Translations under genes and position numbers: made by a program
Assembly: GCF_003044445.1 (NCBI RefSeq)
Contig: NZ_POWX01000003.1
Coordinates: 62,001 to 126,000 of the forward strand
DNA: 64,000 bases
Direction of reading: 5' to 3'
Origin: Neisseria mucosa
GTDB taxonomy: Bacteria > Pseudomonadota > Gammaproteobacteria > Burkholderiales > Neisseriaceae
Shown here: positions 1 to 8,008 of the stretch, in pieces
How positions within the stretch are numbered: the stretch's first letter is position 1
How the letters are laid out: each line of letters starts with the position of its first letter
The notes under the pieces: model-generated
The model's database searches: none
Told to the model about the DNA's origin: nothing
The model's input: only the letters and a program-made list of their open reading frames with translations

Positions 1-126
1 GCCCACCAACACGAAAAACTCGCCTTGGTAAATGGTCAGGTTCAGTTCGTTCACGGCGGTGTGGTTGTCGTAGCGTTTGCTGACGTTTTTGAATTCGATT
101 AAGGGAGTATGTTCAGGCTGCATCAT
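1..126 (-). CDS. ABC transporter ATP-binding protein, N-terminus only (OpuCA-like)
   Basis: The first 42 codons of a gene running off the left edge. The peptide has the opening of an ABC ATPase: IEFKNVSKRY, then AVNELNLTIYQGEFFVLVG, which leads straight into where the Walker A loop (GxSGxGK) would begin. The GEFFVLVG wording is typical of osmoprotectant (glycine betaine/choline) ATPases of the OpuCA type. Two ATGs lie in tandem (126 and 123). The fused permease/substrate-binding protein at 16156-17703 is on the same strand and is the natural partner, but about 16 kb of accessory DNA lies between. That pairing is inference; the ATPase call rests on the visible motif. Confidence 0.75.
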   Translation of the reverse strand, partial: MMQPEHTPLIEFKNVSKRYDNHTAVNELNLTIYQGEFFVLVG

Positions 127-237
127 AAATATCCTTTGCAACTTCGACAAAACGGCGCGGCTCACGTTCCAATAATTGCGGCAGGTCGTCTGAAACGGCG
201 GCGGGTTAGGCTGAGGTCTTGGTGGAAGTTGGGTTTT

Positions 238-394
238 TATAGTGGATTAACTTTAAACCAGTACGGCGTTGCCTCGCCTTAGCTCAAAGAGAACGATTCT
301 CTAAGGTGCTGAAGCACCAAGTGAATCGGTTCCGTACTATTTGTACTGTCTGTGGCTTCGTCGCCTTGTCCTGATTTAAATTTAACCCACTATA
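238..394. repeat. Correia repeat enclosed element, long form (157 bp)
   Basis: It begins with TATAGTGGATTAA and ends with the matching inverted end ACCCACTATA. The core holds the internal segment present in long copies (AGCTCAAAGAGAACGATTCT and onward), which the short copy at 35468 lacks. A near-identical long copy lies at 36465-36621. Correia elements are neisserial MITEs whose ends can carry promoter-like sequence. This one sits downstream of the gene at 416-961. Confidence 0.93.
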
Positions 395-415
395 ATCTAA
401 CCTACTTGCTGAAAG

Positions 416-961
416 TTATACAAATTCAGGGAAATGCCGTTGCAGTTGTTCGGGCGTGAGGCTGGGCACAATCAGCTCTTCGTCTTCATCGCAGGCAACG
501 GCGACAAAATCGGGGGCGACGAGCTTGGCGCGCAGCAAATCTTCGGTGGCGCGGCGGCAGGCGCGTGGGAAGCATTGGCGGAAGTGGTCGTATAAGTCGT
601 CCCAATCGGTTTCTTGGCGCACGGCAGCCTGCACGCTTTGCGCCGCCGTATTGCCCGTTGTGCCGCCGTCAAACAGATATTCCGCCAAGTCTGCACCCGA
701 CCAGCGCAGCGATTGTTCCAGCTCGGAGCGGCTTTCGGCGGAGCCGTATTCGCGTTGGTATTTTTCCACCACGCGCGCAAGCAGCTTTTCTGTGCCGACC
801 GACAGTGAGGGGAAATAGAGATGGGTATTGTCGCAGTAGAAATTGTGGAAAATGGCGGCATACACGGTTTCGTGCGGGTGCTGCCTGCGGATGCTGTGCA
901 CGGCATCCACGATGATTTGATAGGCGAGGTTTTCGATAGATTGCCAATCCGGCTGCGGCAT
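416..961 (-). CDS. Hypothetical protein, DUF4303-like
   Basis: A 181-residue acidic soluble protein with no signal peptide or membrane segment. The start is the ATG at 961 (MPQPDWQSIENLAYQ), because an AAAGGA ribosome site sits 7 bases upstream; an upstream in-frame start has none. The pattern of an N-terminal helix, 'HETVYAAIFHNFYCDNTHLYFPSLS', and a WDDLYDHF stretch near the C-terminus recalls the DUF4303 family, some of which sit beside polymorphic toxins as immunity proteins. No toxin is visible here. The family match is from memory and moderate at best. Just upstream, at 975-986, lies a foreign-dialect DUS (AGGCTACCTGAA). Confidence 0.6.
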   Translation of the reverse strand: MPQPDWQSIENLAYQIIVDAVHSIRRQHPHETVYAAIFHNFYCDNTHLYFPSLSVGTEKLLARVVEKYQREYGSAESRSELEQSLRWSGADLAEYLFDGGTTGNTAAQSVQAAVRQETDWDDLYDHFRQCFPRACRRATEDLLRAKLVAPDFVAVACDEDEELIVPSLTPEQLQRHFPEFV

Positions 962-1083
962 GGTGTGTCCTTTCAGGCTACCTGAAAATGATGGGGGCGG
1001 TGTTCGCGGGCATCGGGTTCGATATTTTAGTGGCGTTGGCGGGATTCGGGAATCCGATTTCATCGGAAAGGGTAAGTGCGGGC

Positions 1084-1638
1084 TGCTTTCATATCCGTAA
1101 CGCTACTGCCAAAGTCGAATACGCAGGACAGACGTTTTTGGTTGACCCGTTTTCGCCCCCAAGCATTCCATGAACGGCTTTCCCAGTACGTTCAACAGCC
1201 AAGCCAAAATGCCGCTGGTCGGGCTGCCGATGAGCGTGAATAAAATTTTGGACGGTGTGGATGCAGTTATCGTTACCCATACTCACGAAGGCCATTGGGA
1301 CGAAACCGCCGCACGTCCCATTCCGAAAAACCTGCCCGTATGAGACCTTTGCAATAACATAGGTTACTAAAATTTTATGCTCAATCTCATTTTCAAAATT
1401 CAAAACCTTTCTGATTTTTCCTACTTTTTGCTCAATATTAGGAAGGTTTTAGTCAATTAAAAATTTTTTGGCGCATTTTTATGCGTCAAATTTCGTTAAC
1501 AGACTATTTTTGCAAAGGTCTCATACCGTGAATCATACCGCCGTCAGCCGCGCCGATATGCGTAAATTTATACGCGGTCAAAGCATTGAAAGCTGTGCGA
1601 ACGTTCCAGAAGACGGAGAAATCGTGAAGCTGGATTGA
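1084..1638 (+). pseudogene. Remnant of a metallo-beta-lactamase-fold hydrolase (UlaG-like)
   Basis: Three pieces of one gene are visible. 'HIRNATAKVEYAGQTFLVDPF' is the N-terminus. After a frameshift near 1160 comes a stretch with 'VDAVIVTHTHEGHWDETAA', which contains the HxHxDH zinc motif with Asp changed to Gly. After the 183-bp element at 1341-1523 comes the C-terminus 'VNHTAVSRADMRKFIRGQ...', ending at TGA 1636-1638. The central part of the protein, roughly 100 or more residues, is missing, so the gene carries a frameshift, a deletion and an insertion. Confidence 0.8.
1341..1523. repeat. 183-bp AT-rich MITE-like element (neisserial ATR type)
   Basis: Perfect 14-bp inverted ends TGAGACCTTTGCAA (1341-1354) and TTGCAAAGGTCTCA (1510-1523) flank an AT-rich core with no coding capacity. 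TA is present on both sides, consistent with a TA target duplication. Length and composition match the 183-bp 'ATR' repeat class reported in meningococcal genomes; that name is from memory. It interrupts the decayed hydrolase gene. Confidence 0.8.
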
Positions 1639-1654
1639 TAAACGGCGCATTACC

Positions 1655-1697
1655 AAAGCAGCCTGCACTTTGTTGAGGAAGTGCAGGCTGCTTTTTT
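1655..1697. terminator. Hairpin terminator built from an AAGCAGCCTGCA inverted pair
   Basis: The stem AAAGCAGCCTGCACTT / GTGCAGGCTGCTTTTTT closes over a short loop and ends in T6. AAGCAGCCTGCA is a DUS dialect I associate with Kingella rather than this host. It lies between the hydrolase remnant and the convergent TIR cluster, so it may serve both. Confidence 0.75.
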
Positions 1698-1712
1698 AGA
1701 AGGAACAGGATC

Positions 1713-2585
1713 TTATATAAAATTATTCTTTAAAAGTTTCTTTCTTACAGTTTCATAATCAACCTCTATACTATTCATTAAGACAATGGGTGAATCATCT
1801 AAAGAAAAATCTTTTTTTAACTTTTCTACTCTTTCTTCATTTTTATCAAAGATAAGTAATAGAATATTTTTATCAAGCTCTTTACAAATAGATAGCTCTA
1901 CTTTTGTCCATTTGCTTTCCTCAATAAAATTTGGCGTAACAATGAATACTCCTGTCTTACATATTGAGATGCCATGGCGAATTTTTTCGTATATGACTTC
2001 CTCACTTGAATTATTTTCTAACGTCATTTCATTACGATCTAACCAAATTGGTATTTCTTTAGCGCATAAATAATCGCTAATAGGCAAAGCTATCTTATCT
2101 TTATCTAATGATGAATGACTAATGAAAATTGCTGGAATCTGATATTTAGCACTTTTATATTGGGGATTTTTCGCCTCAAAAGAAGAACGCAGTCCAAACC
2201 GTAACGTAGGAAGTATTTTATTTCTAATAAATGATTCAGATTCAGATTCAGAAAAAATAAAAAGTTTATCAAAGGAAGATAGAGTATATGCATCCTTAAA
2301 TGTCGCTATATTACCACCTTTTGACACATCTCCAATAAATATATTATGTAAAGAATATTTATCACCAAACTGCTTTATCCATTCGGTAAATATTTCTCTT
2401 TTAAGATAATTTGTATCTATTGTAATAAAAATAAATACCTCAAATGCCCATGGGTTATTATTTACTTTAACACCAATTCCAGTAACCTCGTCTTTGTTAA
2501 ATGTAGAAAGAATATTTTTGATAAAATACTTATCTTTTTTCCTATTAACATAAGATCCTTTGAATATATAAGTTAGTAAGTCCAT
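1713..2585 (-). CDS. TIR-domain protein, last gene of the TIR cluster
   Basis: 290 residues. Residues 1-148 are an unrecognised N-terminal module. Residues about 150-275 are a canonical TIR domain: IFISHSS at 153-159, a 'WLDRNEMTLENN' loop, and Glu230 in 'SKWTKVELSICKEL', the position of the catalytic Glu of NAD+-cleaving TIRs. It starts 33 bases after the preceding gene and is last in a four-gene run transcribed leftward from 5900. Codon use is very AT-rich compared with housekeeping genes. TIR domains in bacterial defence cleave NAD+ or make signalling nucleotides from it; whether this one is an extra sensor or an effector cannot be told from sequence. Confidence 0.85.
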   Translation of the reverse strand: MDLLTYIFKGSYVNRKKDKYFIKNILSTFNKDEVTGIGVKVNNNPWAFEVFIFITIDTNYLKREIFTEWIKQFGDKYSLHNIFIGDVSKGGNIATFKDAYTLSSFDKLFIFSESESESFIRNKILPTLRFGLRSSFEAKNPQYKSAKYQIPAIFISHSSLDKDKIALPISDYLCAKEIPIWLDRNEMTLENNSSEEVIYEKIRHGISICKTGVFIVTPNFIEESKWTKVELSICKELDKNILLLIFDKNEERVEKLKKDFSLDDSPIVLMNSIEVDYETVRKKLLKNNFI

Positions 2586-2618
2586 AGATTATCTCTTTGT
2601 AAATTATTTATGAATTAT

Positions 2619-3227
2619 CTACGAATTATTTCTTCTCATCTTTCTACTCATGTCATACTGGCAAGATTCTCTATCTTGAAAAGTTAGATCAATAAGTAAT
2701 TTTAAATCTTCAACATTTAAATCTTCCCATTTTGTAACAGATATTTTTACATTTCTAGCTAGTAAATTATCGATTATACGTTCTGGCAAATAAGGATATC
2801 GCCTTTCATACTCATCTCTAGAATCTATACTAATCCAATTGGTAACTGATCGATATAAATTTCTTTTTTCCTCATCACCATGTGCTGCCCTGATATACTG
2901 AGGGTTTGTTGAAGGAAGCTGTATTACAAGAATGCCTGATTTTTTATTTTTCTTACCATCATACATACTGGAATAAAGTTCCCAATCAATATGTTTTCTA
3001 TTTTTAGTTTCCGTTCCTACCAATAAAATTGTAACAGTAGTCTCACGTAAGTATTCATCACGAATTTTCTTTCTAATTTCTTCATCCGATAAATCATCAC
3101 TAATATCCCCTGTATCAACAGAGTCATCGATAAAAATATCGTTTTCTTCATTGCACTTAAGCAACGCTTCCTTTGCCCACTGATCATTAGTATGATGATA
3201 ACTAATAAAAACTTTATGCTTGGTCAT
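2619..3227 (-). CDS. ThsB-like TIR protein (second copy in the cluster)
   Basis: 202 residues. It opens with KVFISYHHTND and contains 'TTVTILLVGTETKNRKHIDWEL', the pattern of the TIR-like ThsB (DUF1863) family, in which phage sensing activates synthesis of an NAD-derived signal. Glu83 in DWEL is the candidate catalytic residue. The start overlaps the 3' end of the upstream TIR-SLOG gene by 14 bases, so translation is probably coupled, and an AAGGAGAG site supports this ATG. It is a divergent paralogue of the protein at 5301-5900 (KVFLSFHHQDD... HVDWEI), giving the locus two sensor-type TIR proteins. Confidence 0.85.
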   Translation of the reverse strand: MTKHKVFISYHHTNDQWAKEALLKCNEENDIFIDDSVDTGDISDDLSDEEIRKKIRDEYLRETTVTILLVGTETKNRKHIDWELYSSMYDGKKNKKSGILVIQLPSTNPQYIRAAHGDEEKRNLYRSVTNWISIDSRDEYERRYPYLPERIIDNLLARNVKISVTKWEDLNVEDLKLLIDLTFQDRESCQYDMSRKMRRNNS

Positions 3228-5268
3228 TAAGACTGCTCTCCTTGCTAGATAAGTTTTTAATTCCTTTTAGAATCAGATGAACGCATTCATCAACAAAAGG
3301 TGTCTGCATCAATCTCTCATATTCTTTGACCGTTAGTCCTGCTTTTGTTGCAAGCTCTGAGATTGAGATATATTCAATAATAGATCTAATGTCGTCATAA
3401 TTGGCATTGTTATTATGAGAACGTGCGATATCCTGTAATTCTTTATAGAATGCATTATGAGAAGTCTGCCATTCTTCCGTAAACTCTTCAGCCAAGCATT
3501 GATTCTTAATTGAATCACATAACTTACCGGTTAATCCTCCTAAACCACCAACTAAGAAAATTACTTTTTTCTCTTTATAAGCAATCAAGAACTCTTCTAA
3601 AACCCCAGGCATTTTTCCAAGGTAGTTTTCAAATTTTCCACCAGCAAAAACTCTTATATCCGAAGAACAGATAGACGTTTCTCTCATCTCGGTAAGACAT
3701 CGAGACCAAATATATTTATTTTCAGGACAATTTGGCTCAAGAAAACGATCTTTATTCTGAATCAAACCTTCTACATCATCCGGTATATTAGCTTCTACAG
3801 GTTTTACTACAGTTTTATAATTTGCATACCACTTTGTATTTTCTTTTTTAGTATATAGAGGCCAAGCTAGATGATTTTCTACAAATAGTTGATCTGTCTG
3901 CAACCTATCCCTTAAAACTGTTGCTTCATCGAGAATGAATTTCGTAAAACCTTCATCCCGTAAATCGCCACCATAAATTAGAGTGTGCTCACCAGCTAAT
4001 AAATGTCGTGCTAAAGATTGAGAAAACCGCTTGAGTTCGTCAATGTCTTGGTTGTATGTTTCATAACCGTCAGGAAGATAATCAGAAATAGATAGACCGA
4101 TACGTAAATTAGAGCTAGTTTCATTCTCTTGTTTAGATGACCATAAGGGAGTGGAAACAGTAATGTTAAAATGATTTGTCCACTCTGTTTCTTCCTTATA
4201 TAAAGGTGGTTCAGGGTAGCAAATAACTAAATTATCTTTATGTCCTTTATCTAAAATATCAACAATTTGCTGAATTTCTGGCGGTCTAGCAAAAATCTCA
4301 GCAGATTTATCAATCCAGCCTTGCTCTTGATAATATCGTAGCAGTTTGTGTGCATGCTCAAAACGTATTGTTTCTAATAATGCTGCGATAAGAATCCTTA
4401 AAATATCTTTTTCTTCCAATGGCTCTGCAGTTATATGCACACAGGGAATATTCGATGCTGCAGGGAAAACTCTATCTTCGTATTCTTCCAAGCTATTCAC
4501 AAGGATAATAGGGCGTCGTTCCCTTTTGGCACTTAAAATTTCTCTTTGACACCAGTATCTAGAAGAGTACGCATCACTTTCAATCGCAATGATTGTTGAG
4601 TTTTTAATATGATTTTCAATTTCTTGATCAAATTTAAATCCAGGTGATATTTCATTTGCATCAAAAAATCTTTGCATATTGGAGTTATCTAAAAAATTCT
4701 TAATAGCTTCTGCGTGTTTTAAGCCTGTATCTCCTTTTTTTGCATGACTTAGGAATAAGCGAATCGAAGAATCAATACCAAGGTTATTCTCAGTAGTATC
4801 TTTCAAACCAAATCGATATAACTCATGAGATAAGAAAAGAATGGCGTATTCTTTTTTTAGTGCAGTAGGCCAATCAAATGCCCGAATACAATTTAAATTC
4901 TTCAGACGACCTGATGAAGTTTGGTTTAATCCTTCTCGTTCAATAGCTACAGGCACAATATGATAATTATCTTGCTCTGGTAACGAGTTGATATAGTATT
5001 CCCAACCAGGATCCATCAAAGTATTACTGCTAATAAAAAGAAAAATCACATCTTTTTCAGCAAGTTTCTGTGGGGTAGAAGATGGTGGGATTTTAGGTTT
5101 TCGTGAGCTGTATAAAAATGTTGGGATATTTAATTCTCTAGAAAATGGACGATCAATATCCCGTGTAAGATAACGACGAAATTCCATCAGTGTAGAATAG
5201 ATATTTTCTTTATCATCTGGATGCCAAATAAAATGAACGGCCAAAGGTGGAGTGATTTGCATGGACAT
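3214..5268 (-). CDS. TIR-TIR-SLOG protein, candidate Thoeris-type effector
   Basis: 684 residues. Residues about 10-150 are a divergent TIR-like module (VHFIWHPDD; VIFLFISSNTLMDPGWEYY with Glu90). Residues about 168-295 are a clear TIR (IRLFLSHAKKGD; RYWCQREI with Glu243). Residues about 388-590 resemble the SLOG (STALD) nucleotide-binding fold: 'RIGLSISDYLPDG', 'HTLIYGGDL', 'IRVFAGGKFENYLGKMPG', 'VIFLVGGLGGLTG'. SLOG is the ligand-sensing half of ThsA in type I Thoeris, where the effector half is SIR2; here TIR modules occupy that place. The gene lies between two ThsB-like genes, 32 bases after the first and overlapping the second. Its codons include one exact host-dialect DUS (4901-4912), unlike its AT-rich surroundings. 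The function as an NADase effector is inferred. Confidence 0.85.
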   Translation of the reverse strand: MSMQITPPLAVHFIWHPDDKENIYSTLMEFRRYLTRDIDRPFSRELNIPTFLYSSRKPKIPPSSTPQKLAEKDVIFLFISSNTLMDPGWEYYINSLPEQDNYHIVPVAIEREGLNQTSSGRLKNLNCIRAFDWPTALKKEYAILFLSHELYRFGLKDTTENNLGIDSSIRLFLSHAKKGDTGLKHAEAIKNFLDNSNMQRFFDANEISPGFKFDQEIENHIKNSTIIAIESDAYSSRYWCQREILSAKRERRPIILVNSLEEYEDRVFPAASNIPCVHITAEPLEEKDILRILIAALLETIRFEHAHKLLRYYQEQGWIDKSAEIFARPPEIQQIVDILDKGHKDNLVICYPEPPLYKEETEWTNHFNITVSTPLWSSKQENETSSNLRIGLSISDYLPDGYETYNQDIDELKRFSQSLARHLLAGEHTLIYGGDLRDEGFTKFILDEATVLRDRLQTDQLFVENHLAWPLYTKKENTKWYANYKTVVKPVEANIPDDVEGLIQNKDRFLEPNCPENKYIWSRCLTEMRETSICSSDIRVFAGGKFENYLGKMPGVLEEFLIAYKEKKVIFLVGGLGGLTGKLCDSIKNQCLAEEFTEEWQTSHNAFYKELQDIARSHNNNANYDDIRSIIEYISISELATKAGLTVKEYERLMQTPFVDECVHLILKGIKNLSSKESSLNDQA

Positions 5269-5300
5269 AAGAGACTAATCCCTACTTAAAGTTTAAATTA

Positions 5301-5900
5301 CTAATGTGAACTATTTCGATTATTGGCAAAATAATCGCGACTGTTACGATGTGACCCGCTGCCTCTTCTTTGAAATGCCTCATGAATCCATTTTTTTAAT
5401 TCATGTGAAGAGGTTGGATAAGGATAGATTTTGGCATAGCCGCTCTGAATATTGTCATATAATCGTGGTGGAATGTTGCAAGGTGTATAAATCTGACTAT
5501 TATTTTCAGTCCATTTTCGTACACAGTTAGGATGGAAATATGATTCATGACATGGAGAATAACTGGGCAACAGGATACCGATTAGACCAGAACGAGTATT
5601 TAGGTTTGAAGTTGTTAAACTGTATCCTATTTCCCAATCCACATGCTTACGTTGCCATGTATTTTGACCAATAAGAACTATGGTTACTGAGGAGTCAGAA
5701 ATATAGTTTTCACGAATCTCTCTGCGAATGGCATCCGTTTTATAATTTGGATCAATATCACCATCTTGAACAGAACGATTAACAAATACTGGATCAAATT
5801 CATTAGAAAATTGCCGTTCAAATTGTTGGCGATAACAGTCATCTTGATGATGAAAACTCAAAAAAACTTTATGTTTCGGAATGTCAGAACTATAATACAT
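5301..5900 (-). CDS. ThsB-like TIR protein, first gene of the cluster
   Basis: 199 residues. KVFLSFHHQDD near the N-terminus and 'SSVTIVLIGQNTWQRKHVDWEI' (Glu90) match the ThsB TIR-like family. The C-terminal tail is rich in Ser, Arg and Asn. A strong AAGGAGAAAAA site precedes the ATG at 5900. It is first of four co-directional TIR genes, followed after 32 bases by the TIR-SLOG gene, and is the likely phage sensor and signal-synthesising arm of a Thoeris-like system. It is related to but clearly distinct from the copy at 2619-3227, so the two may recognise different triggers. Confidence 0.87.
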   Translation of the reverse strand: MYYSSDIPKHKVFLSFHHQDDCYRQQFERQFSNEFDPVFVNRSVQDGDIDPNYKTDAIRREIRENYISDSSVTIVLIGQNTWQRKHVDWEIGYSLTTSNLNTRSGLIGILLPSYSPCHESYFHPNCVRKWTENNSQIYTPCNIPPRLYDNIQSGYAKIYPYPTSSHELKKWIHEAFQRRGSGSHRNSRDYFANNRNSSH

Positions 5901-6355
5901 TTTTTCTCCTTAGATTTTTCAAAATAAAATACACATCATCAATATGAAATGTGTGAATTATATCAGATCATTAAATACAGAGATATTTTTATAATATCTC
6001 ATTATTATGCTATCAATAATCCTTACAGCTTCACATTAATATAATAATCTCCTTTTTCAAAAATTTATGGTAGGTTGGTGCAGATGGGCTGTTTGTTTTT
6101 TATCAAATCTCTTAATTTTATTGATTAAAGTAACCTCTTCTTTGCAGTTTCCATGATACTGTTCAGCATAAATACCAGCTATGCCTCCCAGTTTTGACTA
6201 TCGTGTACTGCTGCAATAATTAATAGTATTTTGTTTTCTTCCTGTACGTCCCAAATTCATCACTACACATATTTCAAATGAAATTATGGCCGCCTTGTTA
6301 AGCCCAAACCGTCGTCTGCCAGTCCTGTTTTACTTGCCATGTTTATTTGGTAAGA
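5901..6355. promoter_or_regulatory. AT-rich upstream region of the TIR operon
   Basis: A non-coding stretch in front of the leftward TIR operon. It is strongly AT-rich and must hold the operon promoter, but no -35/-10 pair or operator stands out. The part nearer 6356 shows no recognisable gene. Confidence 0.4.
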
Positions 6356-6490
6356 GTTGAATTGGTGGAGAATTTTCCTGAACTCCCTCGGAAGTAGTGA
6401 CGACATACGTTTACCGCCCAAAAGAAATATCACTTGCCCACGTGTGAAATTGGTGTTTGATTGGCTGGAGGAGGTGTTGGGGGACACAGG
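6356..6490 (+). pseudogene. C-terminal fragment of a LysR-family regulator
   Basis: One frame reads VELVENFPELPR and then stops. A neighbouring frame continues with 'SDDIRLPPKRNITCPRVKLVFDWLEEVLG', matching the end of LysR effector domains (LPEFPRPxLPIHLxYPPxRHLSPRVRVFIDWLAE). The fragment therefore carries a frameshift and lacks its DNA-binding half. It faces the tehA-like gene, whose other flank holds a second LysR remnant. Confidence 0.7.
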
Positions 6491-6603
6491 CAGTAAGCGT
6501 ATCTGGATTTTAGAATCAGACTACGCTTACGCTGTTTTCAGACGACCTAAAACCATGTTCGTATCCATGTCCGTTTTATAACACCTTTAAATCGCACGAT
6601 TTT

Positions 6604-7545
6604 TCATTTAACCAACAACCGTCCCTGTCTCGCTAAATTTAAAGTAGCCAGCAACAGCAACATCACCAAGCCGGAGCCTGTGGTGGCGAGGAAATAGCCT
6701 AAAAACAGTAAACGCTGTTCAGCAATTAAATGGAAACCGCAGCCCGTCATTGCCGCCAAACCGAACGAGAAACCCCAAAAACTGGGGCTGAAACCCTGTT
6801 CCAGCATCCAGGGCAGAAGGCGCAGCAGCAGCAGGAATTGCAGGCAGCCGTAGCCGATTAAAAGCAGCGAGAAGGTGTCGATGTGTCCGCCCGATACGGC
6901 AAAATAAGCGCCGCTGCCGACAAAAGCGGGCGCAAGCTGAATGCCGACAATACCGCGCGCAGGGGCGTTGACGGGTGTGCCAGTGCGCAAACGGCTCAAT
7001 ATGGCGGCTTCCAAGCTAAGCCATGAAAACAGCCCCGCGCCCAAAAACAGCCAGGCGTAATCCGACCAACCCAATGCCGCTATTGCGGTCGCGCTGACAA
7101 AATTGGTGGCAACGGTGGGCAGGTAAATAATCGGCGTGGTGGCATCAAGGGTATGGACGCCGCGCCACAAGCCTCCTGCGCGGTACATGGCAAATGCCAA
7201 CTGCCCCGCTGTTCCCAGCAAAATCAACCCTTTTGCCGATAGCGTTTGATAGGGTAAGGCTGCCAAACCCGCCAGCATCGTGGTAATCGGAATCGCGCTG
7301 ATGAAACAACATTGCACCAAATCCTGCAAATCCTGCAAAAATTCGGGGCGGAAAAAACGGATTTTGATGATGTAGGCAATGACCAGCAGCAGCCAAAGTG
7401 CAAAGGCGGCGGCTAACAGCGTTTCCGCAGCCCAATGCGGCAAAAGCCCGATACGCGCGCCGTAACGCCACGACAAACCGAGCGCGAAAAGCCCCAACGG
7501 CATGCTGAAATAGCTGAGGGGGACGGGAAATTTTTTGGTACTCAT
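6604..7545 (-). CDS. tehA: TDT-family transporter, TehA-like
   Basis: 313 residues from the ATG at 7545 (MSTKKFPVPLSYFSMPLGLFALGL); an upstream in-frame start would add an unrelated 29-residue leader. The sequence is almost entirely hydrophobic, with about ten membrane helices, and the N-terminal PLSYFSMPLGLFALG is the hallmark of TehA and its relatives in the tellurite-resistance/dicarboxylate transporter family, whose structural homologue SLAC1 is an anion channel. Length agrees with the family (about 310-330). The physiological substrate is unknown; tellurite resistance is an overexpression phenotype. Broken LysR genes lie on both sides, so its former regulators may be lost. Confidence 0.85.
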   Translation of the reverse strand: MSTKKFPVPLSYFSMPLGLFALGLSWRYGARIGLLPHWAAETLLAAAFALWLLLVIAYIIKIRFFRPEFLQDLQDLVQCCFISAIPITTMLAGLAALPYQTLSAKGLILLGTAGQLAFAMYRAGGLWRGVHTLDATTPIIYLPTVATNFVSATAIAALGWSDYAWLFLGAGLFSWLSLEAAILSRLRTGTPVNAPARGIVGIQLAPAFVGSGAYFAVSGGHIDTFSLLLIGYGCLQFLLLLRLLPWMLEQGFSPSFWGFSFGLAAMTGCGFHLIAEQRLLFLGYFLATTGSGLVMLLLLATLNLARQGRLLVK

Positions 7546-7771
7546 GACGATGTGTGTTTTAAGGAAAGGCGGTAGTATAGCCGATTCGAATTGGTAAGCG
7601 CAGCTTGGGTTGAGGCTCGATAAAGACGTCAAATCTGTCTGATGAATTGGGTTTCAGCATGAGCCGTATTGGGTATTGATATTCTGATGTTTGGGTTTAT
7701 AAATGTGGTTTTCAGACGACCTGAAGGCAAGCGGAAACAGACGATGAATGTCGCTTGAGCCTTCTTGATTT

Positions 7772-7986
7772 TTAGGTAGCCTCTTTATCATACATTTCCC
7801 GCAACACCTCCGTCAGCCAGTCGAACACCTTTAACACGCTCCCGGAAGTTACTGTGCGTTGTGGGCGGTAGATGTAGAGTTGCCAAGGGCGGCGTGGGAT
7901 GTCGGGGAGGGGTTCTACAAGTTCGCCGTTTTGCAGGTGGATTCGGCGGCGGAGCAGAAGTGTTTTAGGACTTTGAGTTTGTCCAT
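7772..7986 (-). pseudogene. LysR-family regulator collapsed to its two ends
   Basis: Reading leftward, the ATG at 7986 starts MDKLKVLKHFCSAAES, the typical opening of a LysR helix-turn-helix. It then jumps, in another frame, to 'LQNGELVEPLPDIPRRPWQLYIYRPQRTV' and a C-terminus ending at TAA 7772-7774. More than 200 residues between the two are gone. This is a clean internal deletion of a regulator next to the tehA-like gene. Confidence 0.75.
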
Positions 7987-8008
7987 TGCATATATAAAGA
8001 TTATGCTG

